From DASWYT01 sp965246875 (GTDB lineage Bacteria; Pseudomonadota; Alphaproteobacteria; Micavibrionales; SZUA-601), in assembly GCA_965246875.1 (NCBI GenBank), contig CBDFFU010000003.1, positions 868,001 through 932,000 on the forward strand: DNA of 64,000 bases. Reading direction: 5' to 3'. The translations under genes were made by a program, and so were the position numbers. Shown one piece after another: positions 1 through 10,952 of this stretch. Numbering within the stretch: position 1 is the stretch's first letter; each line of letters begins with the position of its first letter. The notes below the pieces were generated by a model. It had not been told where the DNA came from. It worked only from the letters and a program-made list of their open reading frames with translations, and ran no database searches.

Positions 1-306
1 AGCTGCAACGATTTGTCTGGTAAAGTATAACTTTTCAATTTGATCAAACGGGCTGGATTTGCTGCATATCATATCGCCAAAAACGGTAATTGCTTTAGCC
101 GCAACAACAGGATCAGGGTCTGAAAACAGTTGCGCGCCTTTAAATACAAGACGTGCATTTTCCTCTGTCTGTTCAGCTGTACCCGTCTCCTGTGACAGTC
201 TTTTCGGCAATGTCTCTAAGCCAACAAAACGCCCAATATGATCAGGTGAACCTAAATTATGATCGACCTGTTTGTAATCCAAAGAAAAAACGCCGGTGGT
301 ATACAT
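1..306 (-). CDS. Hypothetical protein, 3' part cut by window edge
   Basis: A minus-strand reading frame opens with ATG at 306 and stays open for 102 codons to the first base of the window, so the C-terminus lies outside. A purine-rich ACGAGG sits about six bases upstream of the ATG and supports the start. The visible part begins MYTTGVFSLD and shows no signal peptide or membrane segment; it is mixed polar with a short helix-like stretch rich in Ala and Val. I do not recognise the family. It lies just upstream of ligA on the same strand with a 58-base AT-rich gap. Its base composition is lower in GC than the 3' half of ligA. Confidence 0.6.
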   Translation of the reverse strand, partial: MYTTGVFSLDYKQVDHNLGSPDHIGRFVGLETLPKRLSQETGTAEQTEENARLVFKGAQLFSDPDPVVAAKAITVFGDMICSKSSPFDQIEKLYFTRQIVAA

Positions 307-364
307 GAAAACCTCGTAAAATAGGGGTTCATTATACACAAATTTTGCAATATGTCAATATATT

Positions 365-4278
<3,914 letters not shown>

Positions 4279-4284
4279 GGGTGT

Positions 4285-5124
4285 TTAAAACAGCCGGTGG
4301 AAGAAATCAGTGACGTTGTTTTTCGTCCGGCCGAACGCAGATGTGGGCGTGTTTTGCAAATCCATCGATTTACCGGTTTTGACCAGTTCATAGCTGGCCT
4401 GATACCACTCCGACCCCGGATAATTATGCCCCAAAATCGCTGCCATTTTTTGCGCCTGATCGGGCAGGCCAAGAGCGGTGTAACATTCCACCGTCCGGTG
4501 CAGGGCTTCGGGGACGAAAGTTGTCGTCTGGTAATCATTGACGACCGTATTGAACCGGCGCAAAGCGGCTTGATATTGATGGCGTTTCAGATAAAACCGG
4601 CCAATCTCCATTTCCTTGCCCGCCAGGTGGTCAAACGTCAGATCGCGTTTGAGCTTGGCATCACGTGCATAGACCGTGTCAGGAAAACGGCGGATGATTT
4701 CATCGAGATCTTTCATCGCGGACGTCGTTGCATCCTGATCACGCTCAACATCGACAATCTGTTCGTAATGTGAGATGGCTTTCAAATAATACGCATAGGC
4801 CACATCCGGGTGACCGGGGTGCAGTTCGATGAATTTGTCCAATGTCAAAACCGCGTTGTCGTAATCTTCGGCCTGATATGACGCATAGGCCGACATTAAT
4901 TTCGCCTGGGTCGCCCATTCGGAATAGGGGTGCTGGCGTTCGACTTCGTCAAAAGCGGTGGCGGCCGTGCGGTAGTTGCCCTCTTTGAGTTGCGCGCGGG
5001 CATCGTTGTATAAAACGTCAACCGGCTTGTCTTCGGGGGCTTTGTCTTTTTTATCGCTGGCACAGGCCGTGGCCAAAAACGCCACCATGAGCAACAGCAT
5101 AAATTTCCGCAAAAATGGCAGCAT
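4285..5124 (-). CDS. bamD: Outer membrane assembly lipoprotein BamD
   Basis: Lipoprotein of the BAM complex, which inserts beta-barrel proteins into the outer membrane. A hydrophobic signal peptide ends in LATAC, whose Cys is the likely lipidated residue, and is followed by a charged linker and tetratricopeptide repeats. I chose the ATG at 5124, giving MLPFLRKFML, because AAGGA lies seven bases upstream. The frame is also open to an ATG at 5160, but that one has no ribosome binding site and would put a charged stretch before the signal peptide. The protein is about 279 residues, normal for the family. Its promoter must lie in the region that also holds the small peptide element at 5205-5440, or it reads through from lpxC. 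Confidence 0.93.
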   Translation of the reverse strand: MLPFLRKFMLLLMVAFLATACASDKKDKAPEDKPVDVLYNDARAQLKEGNYRTAATAFDEVERQHPYSEWATQAKLMSAYASYQAEDYDNAVLTLDKFIELHPGHPDVAYAYYLKAISHYEQIVDVERDQDATTSAMKDLDEIIRRFPDTVYARDAKLKRDLTFDHLAGKEMEIGRFYLKRHQYQAALRRFNTVVNDYQTTTFVPEALHRTVECYTALGLPDQAQKMAAILGHNYPGSEWYQASYELVKTGKSMDLQNTPTSAFGRTKNNVTDFFHRLF

Positions 5125-5218
5125 CAGCCAATCCTTATCACCAAAAGACAACATGGCCATGTTATACCACGAACCAGCAGAATTGTAAGATTGGGATTGA
5201 TATGGTTCAATAAAAGAA

Positions 5219-5247
5219 CCGAAGGGGGCTGCCCTTCGGTGGGGCAG
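5219..5247 (-). terminator. GC-rich hairpin with two alternative pairings
   Basis: CCGAAGGG and CCCTTCGG (5219-5226 and 5232-5239) form a perfect 8-bp stem. A competing stem, CTGCCC with GGGCAG (5229-5234 and 5242-5247), shares bases with it. Read on the minus strand the first stem is followed by TTCTTTT, a typical intrinsic terminator for transcripts arriving from about 5404. Read on the plus strand the same structure would sit at the 5' end of the transcript carrying the small peptide. Two mutually exclusive stems also allow an attenuator-like switch. Confidence 0.65.
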
Positions 5248-5287
5248 CCCTTCTTTGGTAATTTCTTACGAAAGGAGGTGGTTTTGG

Positions 5288-5359
5288 ATGAGTGATATCA
5301 CTATCACCATACTTGCAGTAGCAGTTGTCTTGCTGACTGTAAGAACATTCTTGACTTAA
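5288..5359 (+). CDS. 23-residue hydrophobic peptide, candidate type I toxin
   Basis: A short frame runs from ATG at 5288 to TAA at 5357-5359. It is preceded by GAAAGGAGGTG, an 11-base match to the 16S rRNA 3' end, nine bases before the ATG. The peptide starts MSDITITILA, continues as an uninterrupted Ile/Leu/Val/Ala membrane helix and ends with one Arg and a polar tail. Extended Shine-Dalgarno, a single short transmembrane helix, hairpins at both ends and an opposing strong promoter are all features of TxpA/BsrG/Fst-like type I toxins, although I recognise no exact family. A weak plus-strand promoter (TTGTAA at 5183, TTCAAT at 5206) would start transcription at the 5' hairpin. Confidence 0.5.
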   Translation: MSDITITILAVAVVLLTVRTFLT

Positions 5360-5364
5360 GCCCA

Positions 5365-5400
5365 GAGTCCGCCGCGTGGTTGACGCCATTCGTCGGACTT
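5365..5400 (+). terminator. Hairpin after small peptide
   Basis: AGTCCG (5366-5371) pairs with CGGACT (5394-5399), with an inner GCGT/ACGC stem, and the plus strand continues TCTTATCT. It is a plausible weak terminator for the peptide mRNA. On the other strand the same hairpin would form the 5' end of the antisense RNA. Confidence 0.45.
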
Positions 5401-5410
5401 CTTATCTATG

Positions 5411-5440
5411 ATTATAGACGATTCAAAGCTGTTTTGTCAA
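5411..5440 (-). promoter_or_regulatory. Consensus sigma70-like promoter for antisense RNA
   Basis: On the minus strand TTGACA (5440-5435) and TATAAT (5416-5411) match the consensus perfectly and are separated by 18 bases. Transcription should begin near 5404 and run away from lpxC towards the small peptide element and bamD. It could drive bamD if the hairpin at 5219-5247 is read through. Confidence 0.75.
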
Positions 5441-5457
5441 TCAGTATAAAACGTTAA

Positions 5458-6315
5458 TCAATCCAGAGCAACCAGACGATAGCTGTCGCTTTGGGCAAAT
5501 AACGCATGCAAAACGCGGTTATTCATGGCATGGCCGGCTTTGTGGCCGCGATAGGCGCCTAAAATCGTGTGACCCGCCAGATACAAATCGCCGATCGCAT
5601 CCAGAATCTTATGGCGAACGACCTCATCATTATAACGCAGGCCCGTGGCGTTCAGAATTTTCTCTTCGTCAAACACGATAGCATTGTGCAAGGAGCCGCC
5701 GCGGATAAGGCCGGCACTCTTCATGGTTTCCACGTCCTTGGCACTGCAAAACGTGCGGGCCGATAAAATCTGGCCACGGATATTGCCGTTGACCATGGTG
5801 ACGGTGCGTTCCTGACGGCCACTGGCAAACCCGAAATCGGCAGCAAAGCTGTAGCTGGGGACGCAGGCGGGGGACAGGGTGACGCTCTTGTCACCGTCTT
5901 GCACCGTAATGTCTTGGAGAATTTCAATCGCCATGCGCGGTGCGTTTTGCAGCGTGTGGCCGGCACAGTCAAGGAGAAACATAAAGGGTGCGGCACTGCC
6001 ATCCATGATCGGCACTTCCGGCCCATCCAGCGTGATCAAGACGTTATCAATGCGCTGGCCATACAGGGCCGCCATGATATGCTCGACCGTGCCAATCGTC
6101 GTGTTTGTTTGGGCGTCGACCAGCATCGTGCACAGCGGTGTCTCAGACACATTGTGCCACAAGGCTTTAATGACAGGCTGACCATCGAGGTCGAGGCGTT
6201 GAAACGCGATGCCGTGACCGACCGGCGCCGGGTGCAAGGTCAACATCACCATCTGGCCGCTGTGCAAGCCAACGCCGGTCGCTGTAACGGAATGATTGAT
6301 CGTACGCTGTGACAT
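5458..6315 (-). CDS. lpxC: UDP-3-O-acyl-N-acetylglucosamine deacetylase LpxC
   Basis: Zinc amidase that removes the acetyl group from UDP-3-O-acyl-GlcNAc, the committed step of lipid A synthesis in the cytoplasm. The zinc ligands are visible as His79 in VEHIMAAL and His235/Asp239 in HKILDAIGD, and the catalytic His262 in GHAMNN. The 285-residue length is slightly short of the usual 300 or so, at the C-terminus. The start has CAGG seven bases upstream. It heads the minus-strand block towards bamD-recN-ligA; ftsZ, often upstream in this class, is not adjacent here because the next gene diverges. Confidence 0.96.
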   Translation of the reverse strand: MSQRTINHSVTATGVGLHSGQMVMLTLHPAPVGHGIAFQRLDLDGQPVIKALWHNVSETPLCTMLVDAQTNTTIGTVEHIMAALYGQRIDNVLITLDGPEVPIMDGSAAPFMFLLDCAGHTLQNAPRMAIEILQDITVQDGDKSVTLSPACVPSYSFAADFGFASGRQERTVTMVNGNIRGQILSARTFCSAKDVETMKSAGLIRGGSLHNAIVFDEEKILNATGLRYNDEVVRHKILDAIGDLYLAGHTILGAYRGHKAGHAMNNRVLHALFAQSDSYRLVALD

Positions 6316-6346
6316 TCAAAACCTGATTTTGTGTTCTGAGGCAAAG

Positions 6347-6398
6347 TTTAACAGGATTTAACACATGGGCCAGCAACAGGTTGTAACGGCGTGTTACA
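6347..6398. promoter_or_regulatory. Repeats between lpxC and the ABC importer
   Basis: The 164-base divergent intergenic region holds a direct repeat TTTAACA-N3-TTTAACA (6347-6363) and an inverted repeat TGTAAC-N5-GTTACA (6382-6398). Both are placed where regulators of lpxC or the importer could bind. A weak promoter-like pair TTGTTT-16-TAGAGT lies downstream towards the importer. No known regulator can be assigned. Confidence 0.35.
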
Positions 6399-6479
6399 GT
6401 TTAAAAACAAAGGTTTAGAGGGTTGTTTTCCACAGTGAACCCGCTAGAGTGAAAAAAATAGGACGAGTCCCAATCCAAA

Positions 6480-7352
6480 ATGAAAAAATTAACCAGTGTC
6501 ATTGCAATCTTGGCCCTGTCGGCCGCGACAGGCTGGCTTGCCGCCGGTTATCGGTTAAAGAACGCAACAGTTTCGTCTGTAGATACGAAACGTGAGACTG
6601 CTTATGAGCGTGTGATGCGGACAGGGGTACTGCGATGTGGGTATGCCGCTTGGCCACCATTTTTTGTGATTAATCCAAACACAAAAGAATTGACGGGGAT
6701 TTGGAAAGATTTGATTGACCCCACAATTAAACTCGTCGGTTGGAAAATTCAGTATGTTGAGATGTTGCCAGAGCAAAAAGTAACGTTACTGGAAAATGGC
6801 AAGATTGATGCAACCTGTGGTGACGGCCCTTGGATGGCCGATGCTGTTAAATATTTAAATTTTGTCAAACCTTTTGCCTATGCGCCAGTAATTGCCTATG
6901 TTCGCGTAAGTGACGAGCGCGTGAAAACGAGCAATGACATGAATAACAGAGATTTAAAATTTGTTGGAATCGATGGTGATCTGAGCGTCGATATTGTCCA
7001 GCGCAACTTTCCCAAAGCAACGTTACAGACCTTATCAACGACGACAGATCCAGCGCAACAATTAATGAATGTTGTCACTAGAAAGGGCGATGTCGCTATC
7101 ACAGATCCTGTTACTTTTGCAGCTTTTGATAAAAATAATCCACATCAATTAAAACCTGGCGCTAATAATCAACCTATCGCTGTTTATGGTGGAAGTTTTG
7201 GGGTTTCTAAAACAGAGCATGATTTGTTTGAAACGCTCAATGAGTTGACCGAGATGGCTTTAAATTTAGGCATTGTGGACCAAGTGCTAGATAGACATGA
7301 TCCAAATCACGCGTTATTCCTGCGTACAGCTAAATCATATGAAAGCAAATAA
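6480..7352 (+). CDS. ABC importer substrate-binding protein, polar amino-acid family
   Basis: Periplasmic solute-binding protein of the SBP_bac_3 type. Residues 1 to about 22 form a signal peptide or N-terminal anchor (basic MKK, then a hydrophobic core without a lipobox Cys). The mature part starts with the family-typical VLRCGYAAWPPF and has the two-lobe pattern with DPVTFAAF near the hinge. It is followed four bases later by a permease and then by an ATPase, forming a complete importer. From about 6590 the gene is AT-rich (about 40 percent GC in sampled lines) whereas the permease is near 60 percent, so the binding protein may have a separate history. The substrate cannot be told; charged or polar amino acids are the usual ligands. 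Confidence 0.88.
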   Translation: MKKLTSVIAILALSAATGWLAAGYRLKNATVSSVDTKRETAYERVMRTGVLRCGYAAWPPFFVINPNTKELTGIWKDLIDPTIKLVGWKIQYVEMLPEQKVTLLENGKIDATCGDGPWMADAVKYLNFVKPFAYAPVIAYVRVSDERVKTSNDMNNRDLKFVGIDGDLSVDIVQRNFPKATLQTLSTTTDPAQQLMNVVTRKGDVAITDPVTFAAFDKNNPHQLKPGANNQPIAVYGGSFGVSKTEHDLFETLNELTEMALNLGIVDQVLDRHDPNHALFLRTAKSYESK

Positions 7353-7355
7353 CCA

Positions 7356-8018
7356 ATGTCCGTCTTCGACATCCTCATCACCTATCACACAGGTTTCCTC
7401 CAGGGCTTGGGTGTGACGCTGGAGCTTTACGCCGTGATCGTGTTTTCCGGCCTGTTTATTGGCGGCGGCTTGGGCGTCTTTGCGGCGGAGAATAAAGGGC
7501 TTGGCTATCTGTCACAGGGCATGGCGTTTTTTCTGGGCGCGGTGCCGACACTGGTGTTTCTGTTCTGGCTGCATTATCCGGCGCAGGCCTTGTTTGAGGT
7601 GGTGATCGACCCGTTTTACACAGCGGCACTCACCCTGTCGATCGTCAATATCTTTGCGATTTCGGAATTGGTGCGTCAGGCCATCCAAGGCTTTCCGCAG
7701 CAATATCTGATCGCCGGACGTGTCACGGGTTTGCCGACTAAAGATATTATCCTGAAAATCCAGCTACCGATGCTGTTCCGTCAGCTCTTGCCGGGGTTGC
7801 TGATCACGCAGGTCGCGATGCTGCACTCCACTTTATTCGCCAGCCTGATCTCGGTCGAGGAAATTTTCCGCGTCGCGCAGCGGATCAATGCGCAGATTTA
7901 CAAGCCGGTCGAGATTTACACGGCGCTCGGTATTTTCTTTCTGATCGTCTGTTTGCCGATCAACGTGTTGGCCTATCACTTGCGGCAGCGTTTCACGCAC
8001 GACCTCTCTGAACGGTAA
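7356..8018 (+). CDS. ABC importer permease, polar amino-acid family
   Basis: Inner-membrane permease of the HisM/GlnP type with about five transmembrane helices in 220 residues. The loop with GRVTGLPTKDIILKIQLP (roughly residues 123-141) matches the EAA motif that docks the ATPase. It begins four bases after the binding protein and is followed by the ATPase gene. Only one permease gene is present, so the channel is probably a homodimer. Confidence 0.9.
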   Translation: MSVFDILITYHTGFLQGLGVTLELYAVIVFSGLFIGGGLGVFAAENKGLGYLSQGMAFFLGAVPTLVFLFWLHYPAQALFEVVIDPFYTAALTLSIVNIFAISELVRQAIQGFPQQYLIAGRVTGLPTKDIILKIQLPMLFRQLLPGLLITQVAMLHSTLFASLISVEEIFRVAQRINAQIYKPVEIYTALGIFFLIVCLPINVLAYHLRQRFTHDLSER

Positions 8019-8049
8019 TAGCTGAACGCTAGACTTAGGAATACACATC

Positions 8050-8778
8050 ATGATCATCGCGCAAAATATCCACAAAAAATTCGACCAACGTATCATCTTG
8101 AATGGCGTTGACCTGACGATCGACACCGGCAAAATTACCTGCCTGATCGGTCCATCAGGCGGCGGTAAAACAACTCTGTTACGTGCACTGGCTTTGCTCG
8201 AATATCCAGATCAGGGGACGATTTCTGTCGATGGCAAAGAATACACGTTTCCGCAGCCAAACGGTGCCAAGATCGACCCACCATGGCCGCATGTGTCGGT
8301 AGTGTTTCAATCCTTATTTCTGTGGCCGCATTTGACTTTGCGGCAGAACGTCATGTTGCCTGCCAAACGCCGCGGTTTGCCGGATGTGCATAAACGTCTG
8401 GACGAACTGGTCGCGTTTTTTGAGATGCAGGATTTCATTGACAATTACCCGAACGAAGCCTCACGCGGCCAACAGCAACGTGTCGCCCTGGCGCGCGCCC
8501 TGATGCTGAAACCGAAATACATGCTGCTGGATGAGATCACCTCGGCGTTGGACGTCGAACAGGTCGCCAAAGTGCTGGAGTATCTGCAAGGCCTGCGCGA
8601 CCAGGGCATCGGCGTGTTTATCATCACCCACTTGCTGGGCTTCGCCAAACGCGCCGCCGATCAAATTCTCTTTCTGGCCGATGGCAAGATCGAAGAATCC
8701 GGTGGCCCGGATATCCTCAACAACCCGCAGTCGCCACGCTTGCAGCAATTCGTAGCGACCATTGAGGCGGCGAGTTAA
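8050..8778 (+). CDS. ABC importer ATPase, polar amino-acid family
   Basis: Energises the preceding importer. Walker A GPSGGGKTT is at residues 34-42 and Walker B YMLLDE at 157-162 with the catalytic Glu. Two positions depart from the family norm. The signature expected as LSGGQ reads ASRGQ at 137-141, and the Walker B extension reads DEITSALD where DEPTSALD is usual. The fold otherwise looks complete at 242 residues. Such signature changes are tolerated in some importers but may lower ATP turnover. The gene follows the permease by 31 bases and is the last of the three. Confidence 0.9.
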   Translation: MIIAQNIHKKFDQRIILNGVDLTIDTGKITCLIGPSGGGKTTLLRALALLEYPDQGTISVDGKEYTFPQPNGAKIDPPWPHVSVVFQSLFLWPHLTLRQNVMLPAKRRGLPDVHKRLDELVAFFEMQDFIDNYPNEASRGQQQRVALARALMLKPKYMLLDEITSALDVEQVAKVLEYLQGLRDQGIGVFIITHLLGFAKRAADQILFLADGKIEESGGPDILNNPQSPRLQQFVATIEAAS

Positions 8779-8797
8779 ATTAATATATCGAATAAAA

Positions 8798-8826
8798 TTG
8801 ACATAATTTTTAAGATCGGCTATTTT
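8798..8826 (+). promoter_or_regulatory. Promoter of the AT-rich unknown gene
   Basis: TTGACA (8798-8803), a 17-base spacer and TATTTT (8821-8826) give a good -35 and a fair -10. Transcription would start near 8833, 29 bases before the ATG at 8862. The gene therefore need not be part of the ABC importer operon. Confidence 0.6.
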
Positions 8827-8861
8827 GCTGTGATTGTTATATTTGGATATAGGACTATACC

Positions 8862-9383
8862 ATGCACGAAATACAAAAAATTTCAGAGAATGATGACGGG
8901 TACGGCTCACAGAAATATGCCATTACAGCAAAATTTAATGACCCAAAATCAAATTTTGCCGTGTATATGCTTGAAAGCCTCAATGAGAAAATTAGATGTA
9001 AAATCGATTATTACGGTCAAGCAAACTGTCTTTATATCAAACGTCGCAATCAAGATAACCCTTACTTTGTAGAAACAAAATATGTTCTTAGCTCACAATC
9101 GCTATCAACAGCAGTGTTTAATATTGAGTCGCTCAAAATCAGTTACAGTTATTGTGATGCTGCAGATCCTAATCTTTTGGAGCTTGATCTATCTCCGGAT
9201 AAAAATAAAAAGAATTCTCCAAGTGATCAAGTTATCAGCGAGGTTTCAGAAGATTATTTGCACTGTCCTGTCCTTACTGAATTTTTTAATAACTTGCCAA
9301 TGGGACCAAATAATTCAGCTGTAGCGCGTTTAAACAACGATGCTGTGAATAGATTAGTAATTAAAAAACTTTCTTGTCCTTAG
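8862..9383 (+). CDS. Hypothetical AT-rich protein
   Basis: A 173-residue soluble protein beginning MHEIQKISEN, with no signal peptide or membrane segment. It is rich in Asn, Lys, Tyr and Ser, as expected from its low GC. Five Cys residues are scattered without a metal-binding spacing. AGGA lies about nine bases before the ATG and a promoter is visible upstream. I do not recognise the family. Composition unlike its neighbours suggests recent acquisition. Confidence 0.65.
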   Translation: MHEIQKISENDDGYGSQKYAITAKFNDPKSNFAVYMLESLNEKIRCKIDYYGQANCLYIKRRNQDNPYFVETKYVLSSQSLSTAVFNIESLKISYSYCDAADPNLLELDLSPDKNKKNSPSDQVISEVSEDYLHCPVLTEFFNNLPMGPNNSAVARLNNDAVNRLVIKKLSCP

Positions 9384-9427
9384 GTTATTTTCATTTAGTC
9401 AGAATACAAAATTAATAATCGAAATGT

Positions 9428-10060
9428 TTAACGTCGACTGTTCGTCACTGGCGGCACCACCACAATCGGCGTGGGCGCCGGTTGTGGCGCGAATTGAACT
9501 TTGGCGGCGGGGCCTGTCACGCGTGGTTCGTCTGCACCGGTATCAGATGCGCGGTTGTTGATCGATTGGGCGTTATAGGCACCACGCTGGGTTGAGTTCA
9601 ACAGACGATCAGCGCGAATGCGGTCTTGTTCCGCTTCGATTTTATTGTCCACCAGATCGGCGCGTTGTGACGCTGTGCTGGCGCGCAACAAATCGCGTTG
9701 ATAGGCGTCGCGGCTGTTGTCACGTTGTCTGTCACCATTATCTCTGTCACGATAATCACGTGCGCGAAGCGGGTCACGACTGTCGCCGGGGCGAATGCTG
9801 CCGGTGCCACTCGATGATCCACTGATGTAAGTATTGTTGATCTGATCGCCGGAAATCGTGTTGGTCGACGAATTCGTCACGTCCTGATCCTGTGTCGTGG
9901 TCGTTGATGTCGAACTGGTGCTGTTGCTCTGGCTGACATCCGACCCGTCACCCGACGTGGTGGCAGACGGTGTGATGGATTGCGATTGTGCGAAAGCGGC
10001 TGGGCCATGCATAAGGCTAATTGCGGCCAAACCGATCCATAAAGCTGATAAATGACGCAT
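9428..10060 (-). CDS. Secreted low-complexity protein, function unknown
   Basis: A Sec signal peptide with a cleavage site after AAFA (about residue 24) leads a Ser/Thr/Asn/Asp-rich stretch, then an Asp/Arg-rich segment with alternating DRD and RDN units near residues 90-125. An Ala/Arg-rich helical part and a Pro/Val-rich tail (PIVVVPP) follow. No enzymatic domain is visible. The low-complexity make-up suggests a periplasmic or surface protein with a flexible, charged body. It stands alone between convergent and same-strand neighbours. Confidence 0.7.
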   Translation of the reverse strand: MRHLSALWIGLAAISLMHGPAAFAQSQSITPSATTSGDGSDVSQSNSTSSTSTTTTQDQDVTNSSTNTISGDQINNTYISGSSSGTGSIRPGDSRDPLRARDYRDRDNGDRQRDNSRDAYQRDLLRASTASQRADLVDNKIEAEQDRIRADRLLNSTQRGAYNAQSINNRASDTGADEPRVTGPAAKVQFAPQPAPTPIVVVPPVTNSRR

Positions 10061-10170
10061 TGATCGTCTCCCCCGAGTCTGAAATCAGTTCCTTTAGTAT
10101 AGCGTTTGCCTTATCAAAAGGACATTAAGAAGTGTCGAAAGCCTAAAAATCATCAGCTAACAGCATCAGA

Positions 10171-10920
10171 CTAAACCGGCATTATCTCACCACGGCCAAC
10201 GATCGTCTCAGCCTCAGGCGTGTGGTGTCCCGTTTCACTGTCATGCAGCACGAGCCCCGGATGCATGGTTAAACCGCCCCGCGCGCCTTTGCGGCCCGTT
10301 ACGATTACGCGTTTCGCGGGTTCGCCAGCTTTGGGCCAAAAGGGAATAACCGTTAGATCACCCAGAAACTTGGCGCAGAGTGGCAGATACTCGTGCAGCC
10401 GGTCGGCGCGGTGGATCATGGTCAATGTGCCTTTGGGTTTCAAAAACCGGTTCGCGGCCTGTAGCCAGTTGGCTAACCCATCTGCGACTTCCATATGCGC
10501 CGTCGTGCGGCATTCATGCGCGGCGGACGGTGACGCATGGGCGGGATGATAGGGCGGGTTGCAGATGACCTGATCAAAGGTGCCAAGTGTTGCCAATAAT
10601 TGCTTATCTGTCACATCGCCATCAACAATGGCCAAAGCAAAATTATTGGCTATCGCATTGGAACGCGCCAAATTAGCCATCTCCGGTTGCAACTCGATTC
10701 CGGTGAATGCCACTTGCATAGCATCACTTCGCGCGCGGTGGGCCAGGGCATGCAACACGGCGCCCACGCCACAGCCCAATTCCAAAACCGTCTGTCCGTT
10801 TTTAAGTGTGACACACCCGGCCAGCAACATGGCATCCAGCCCGACACGATAGCCGTTTGCCGGTTGCTGCAAGGTGATGACGCCGTGATACAGCGTGTCA
10901 GTGGTCAGGTCCAAAGTCAT
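10171..10920 (-). CDS. TrmN6-like tRNA1(Val) A37 N6-methyltransferase
   Basis: Class I SAM-dependent methyltransferase of the small-methyltransferase group. The SAM-binding VLELGCGVG is at residues 45-53 and the NPPY catalytic motif at 121-124, which marks N6-adenine or N5-glutamine methylation. Length (249) and the segment NPPYHPAHASPS are typical of the YfiC/TrmN6 family that modifies A37 of tRNA1(Val). The gene diverges from the polyprenyl synthase gene with only about 30 bases between them, an arrangement often seen in alphaproteobacteria. The exact target is by family, not shown here. Confidence 0.87.
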   Translation of the reverse strand: MTLDLTTDTLYHGVITLQQPANGYRVGLDAMLLAGCVTLKNGQTVLELGCGVGAVLHALAHRARSDAMQVAFTGIELQPEMANLARSNAIANNFALAIVDGDVTDKQLLATLGTFDQVICNPPYHPAHASPSAAHECRTTAHMEVADGLANWLQAANRFLKPKGTLTMIHRADRLHEYLPLCAKFLGDLTVIPFWPKAGEPAKRVIVTGRKGARGGLTMHPGLVLHDSETGHHTPEAETIVGRGEIMPV

Positions 10921-10952
10921 AATTTCGCCAGTTTAGACGGGCTTTATGGCTT

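Larger units (their letters stand above)
5212..5404 (-). ncRNA. Candidate antisense RNA (type I antitoxin-like)
   Basis: A consensus sigma70-type promoter at 5440-5411 and a terminator ending near 5212 define a minus-strand transcript of about 190 bases. It has no convincing reading frame with a ribosome binding site. It is complementary to the whole small peptide frame at 5288-5359 and to its Shine-Dalgarno sequence, which is what a type I antitoxin does. It also contains CACCTCCTTTC, identical to the 3' end of 16S rRNA, simply because it opposes an extended Shine-Dalgarno. Alternatively it is a stand-alone trans-acting small RNA. This is inference from signals only. Confidence 0.45.

Noticed and set aside
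5207..5389. 60-residue minus-strand frame opposite the small peptide
   Set aside because: It has no ribosome binding site, a composition not typical of a protein, and overlaps the hairpins; the minus strand is better read as a non-coding antisense transcript.
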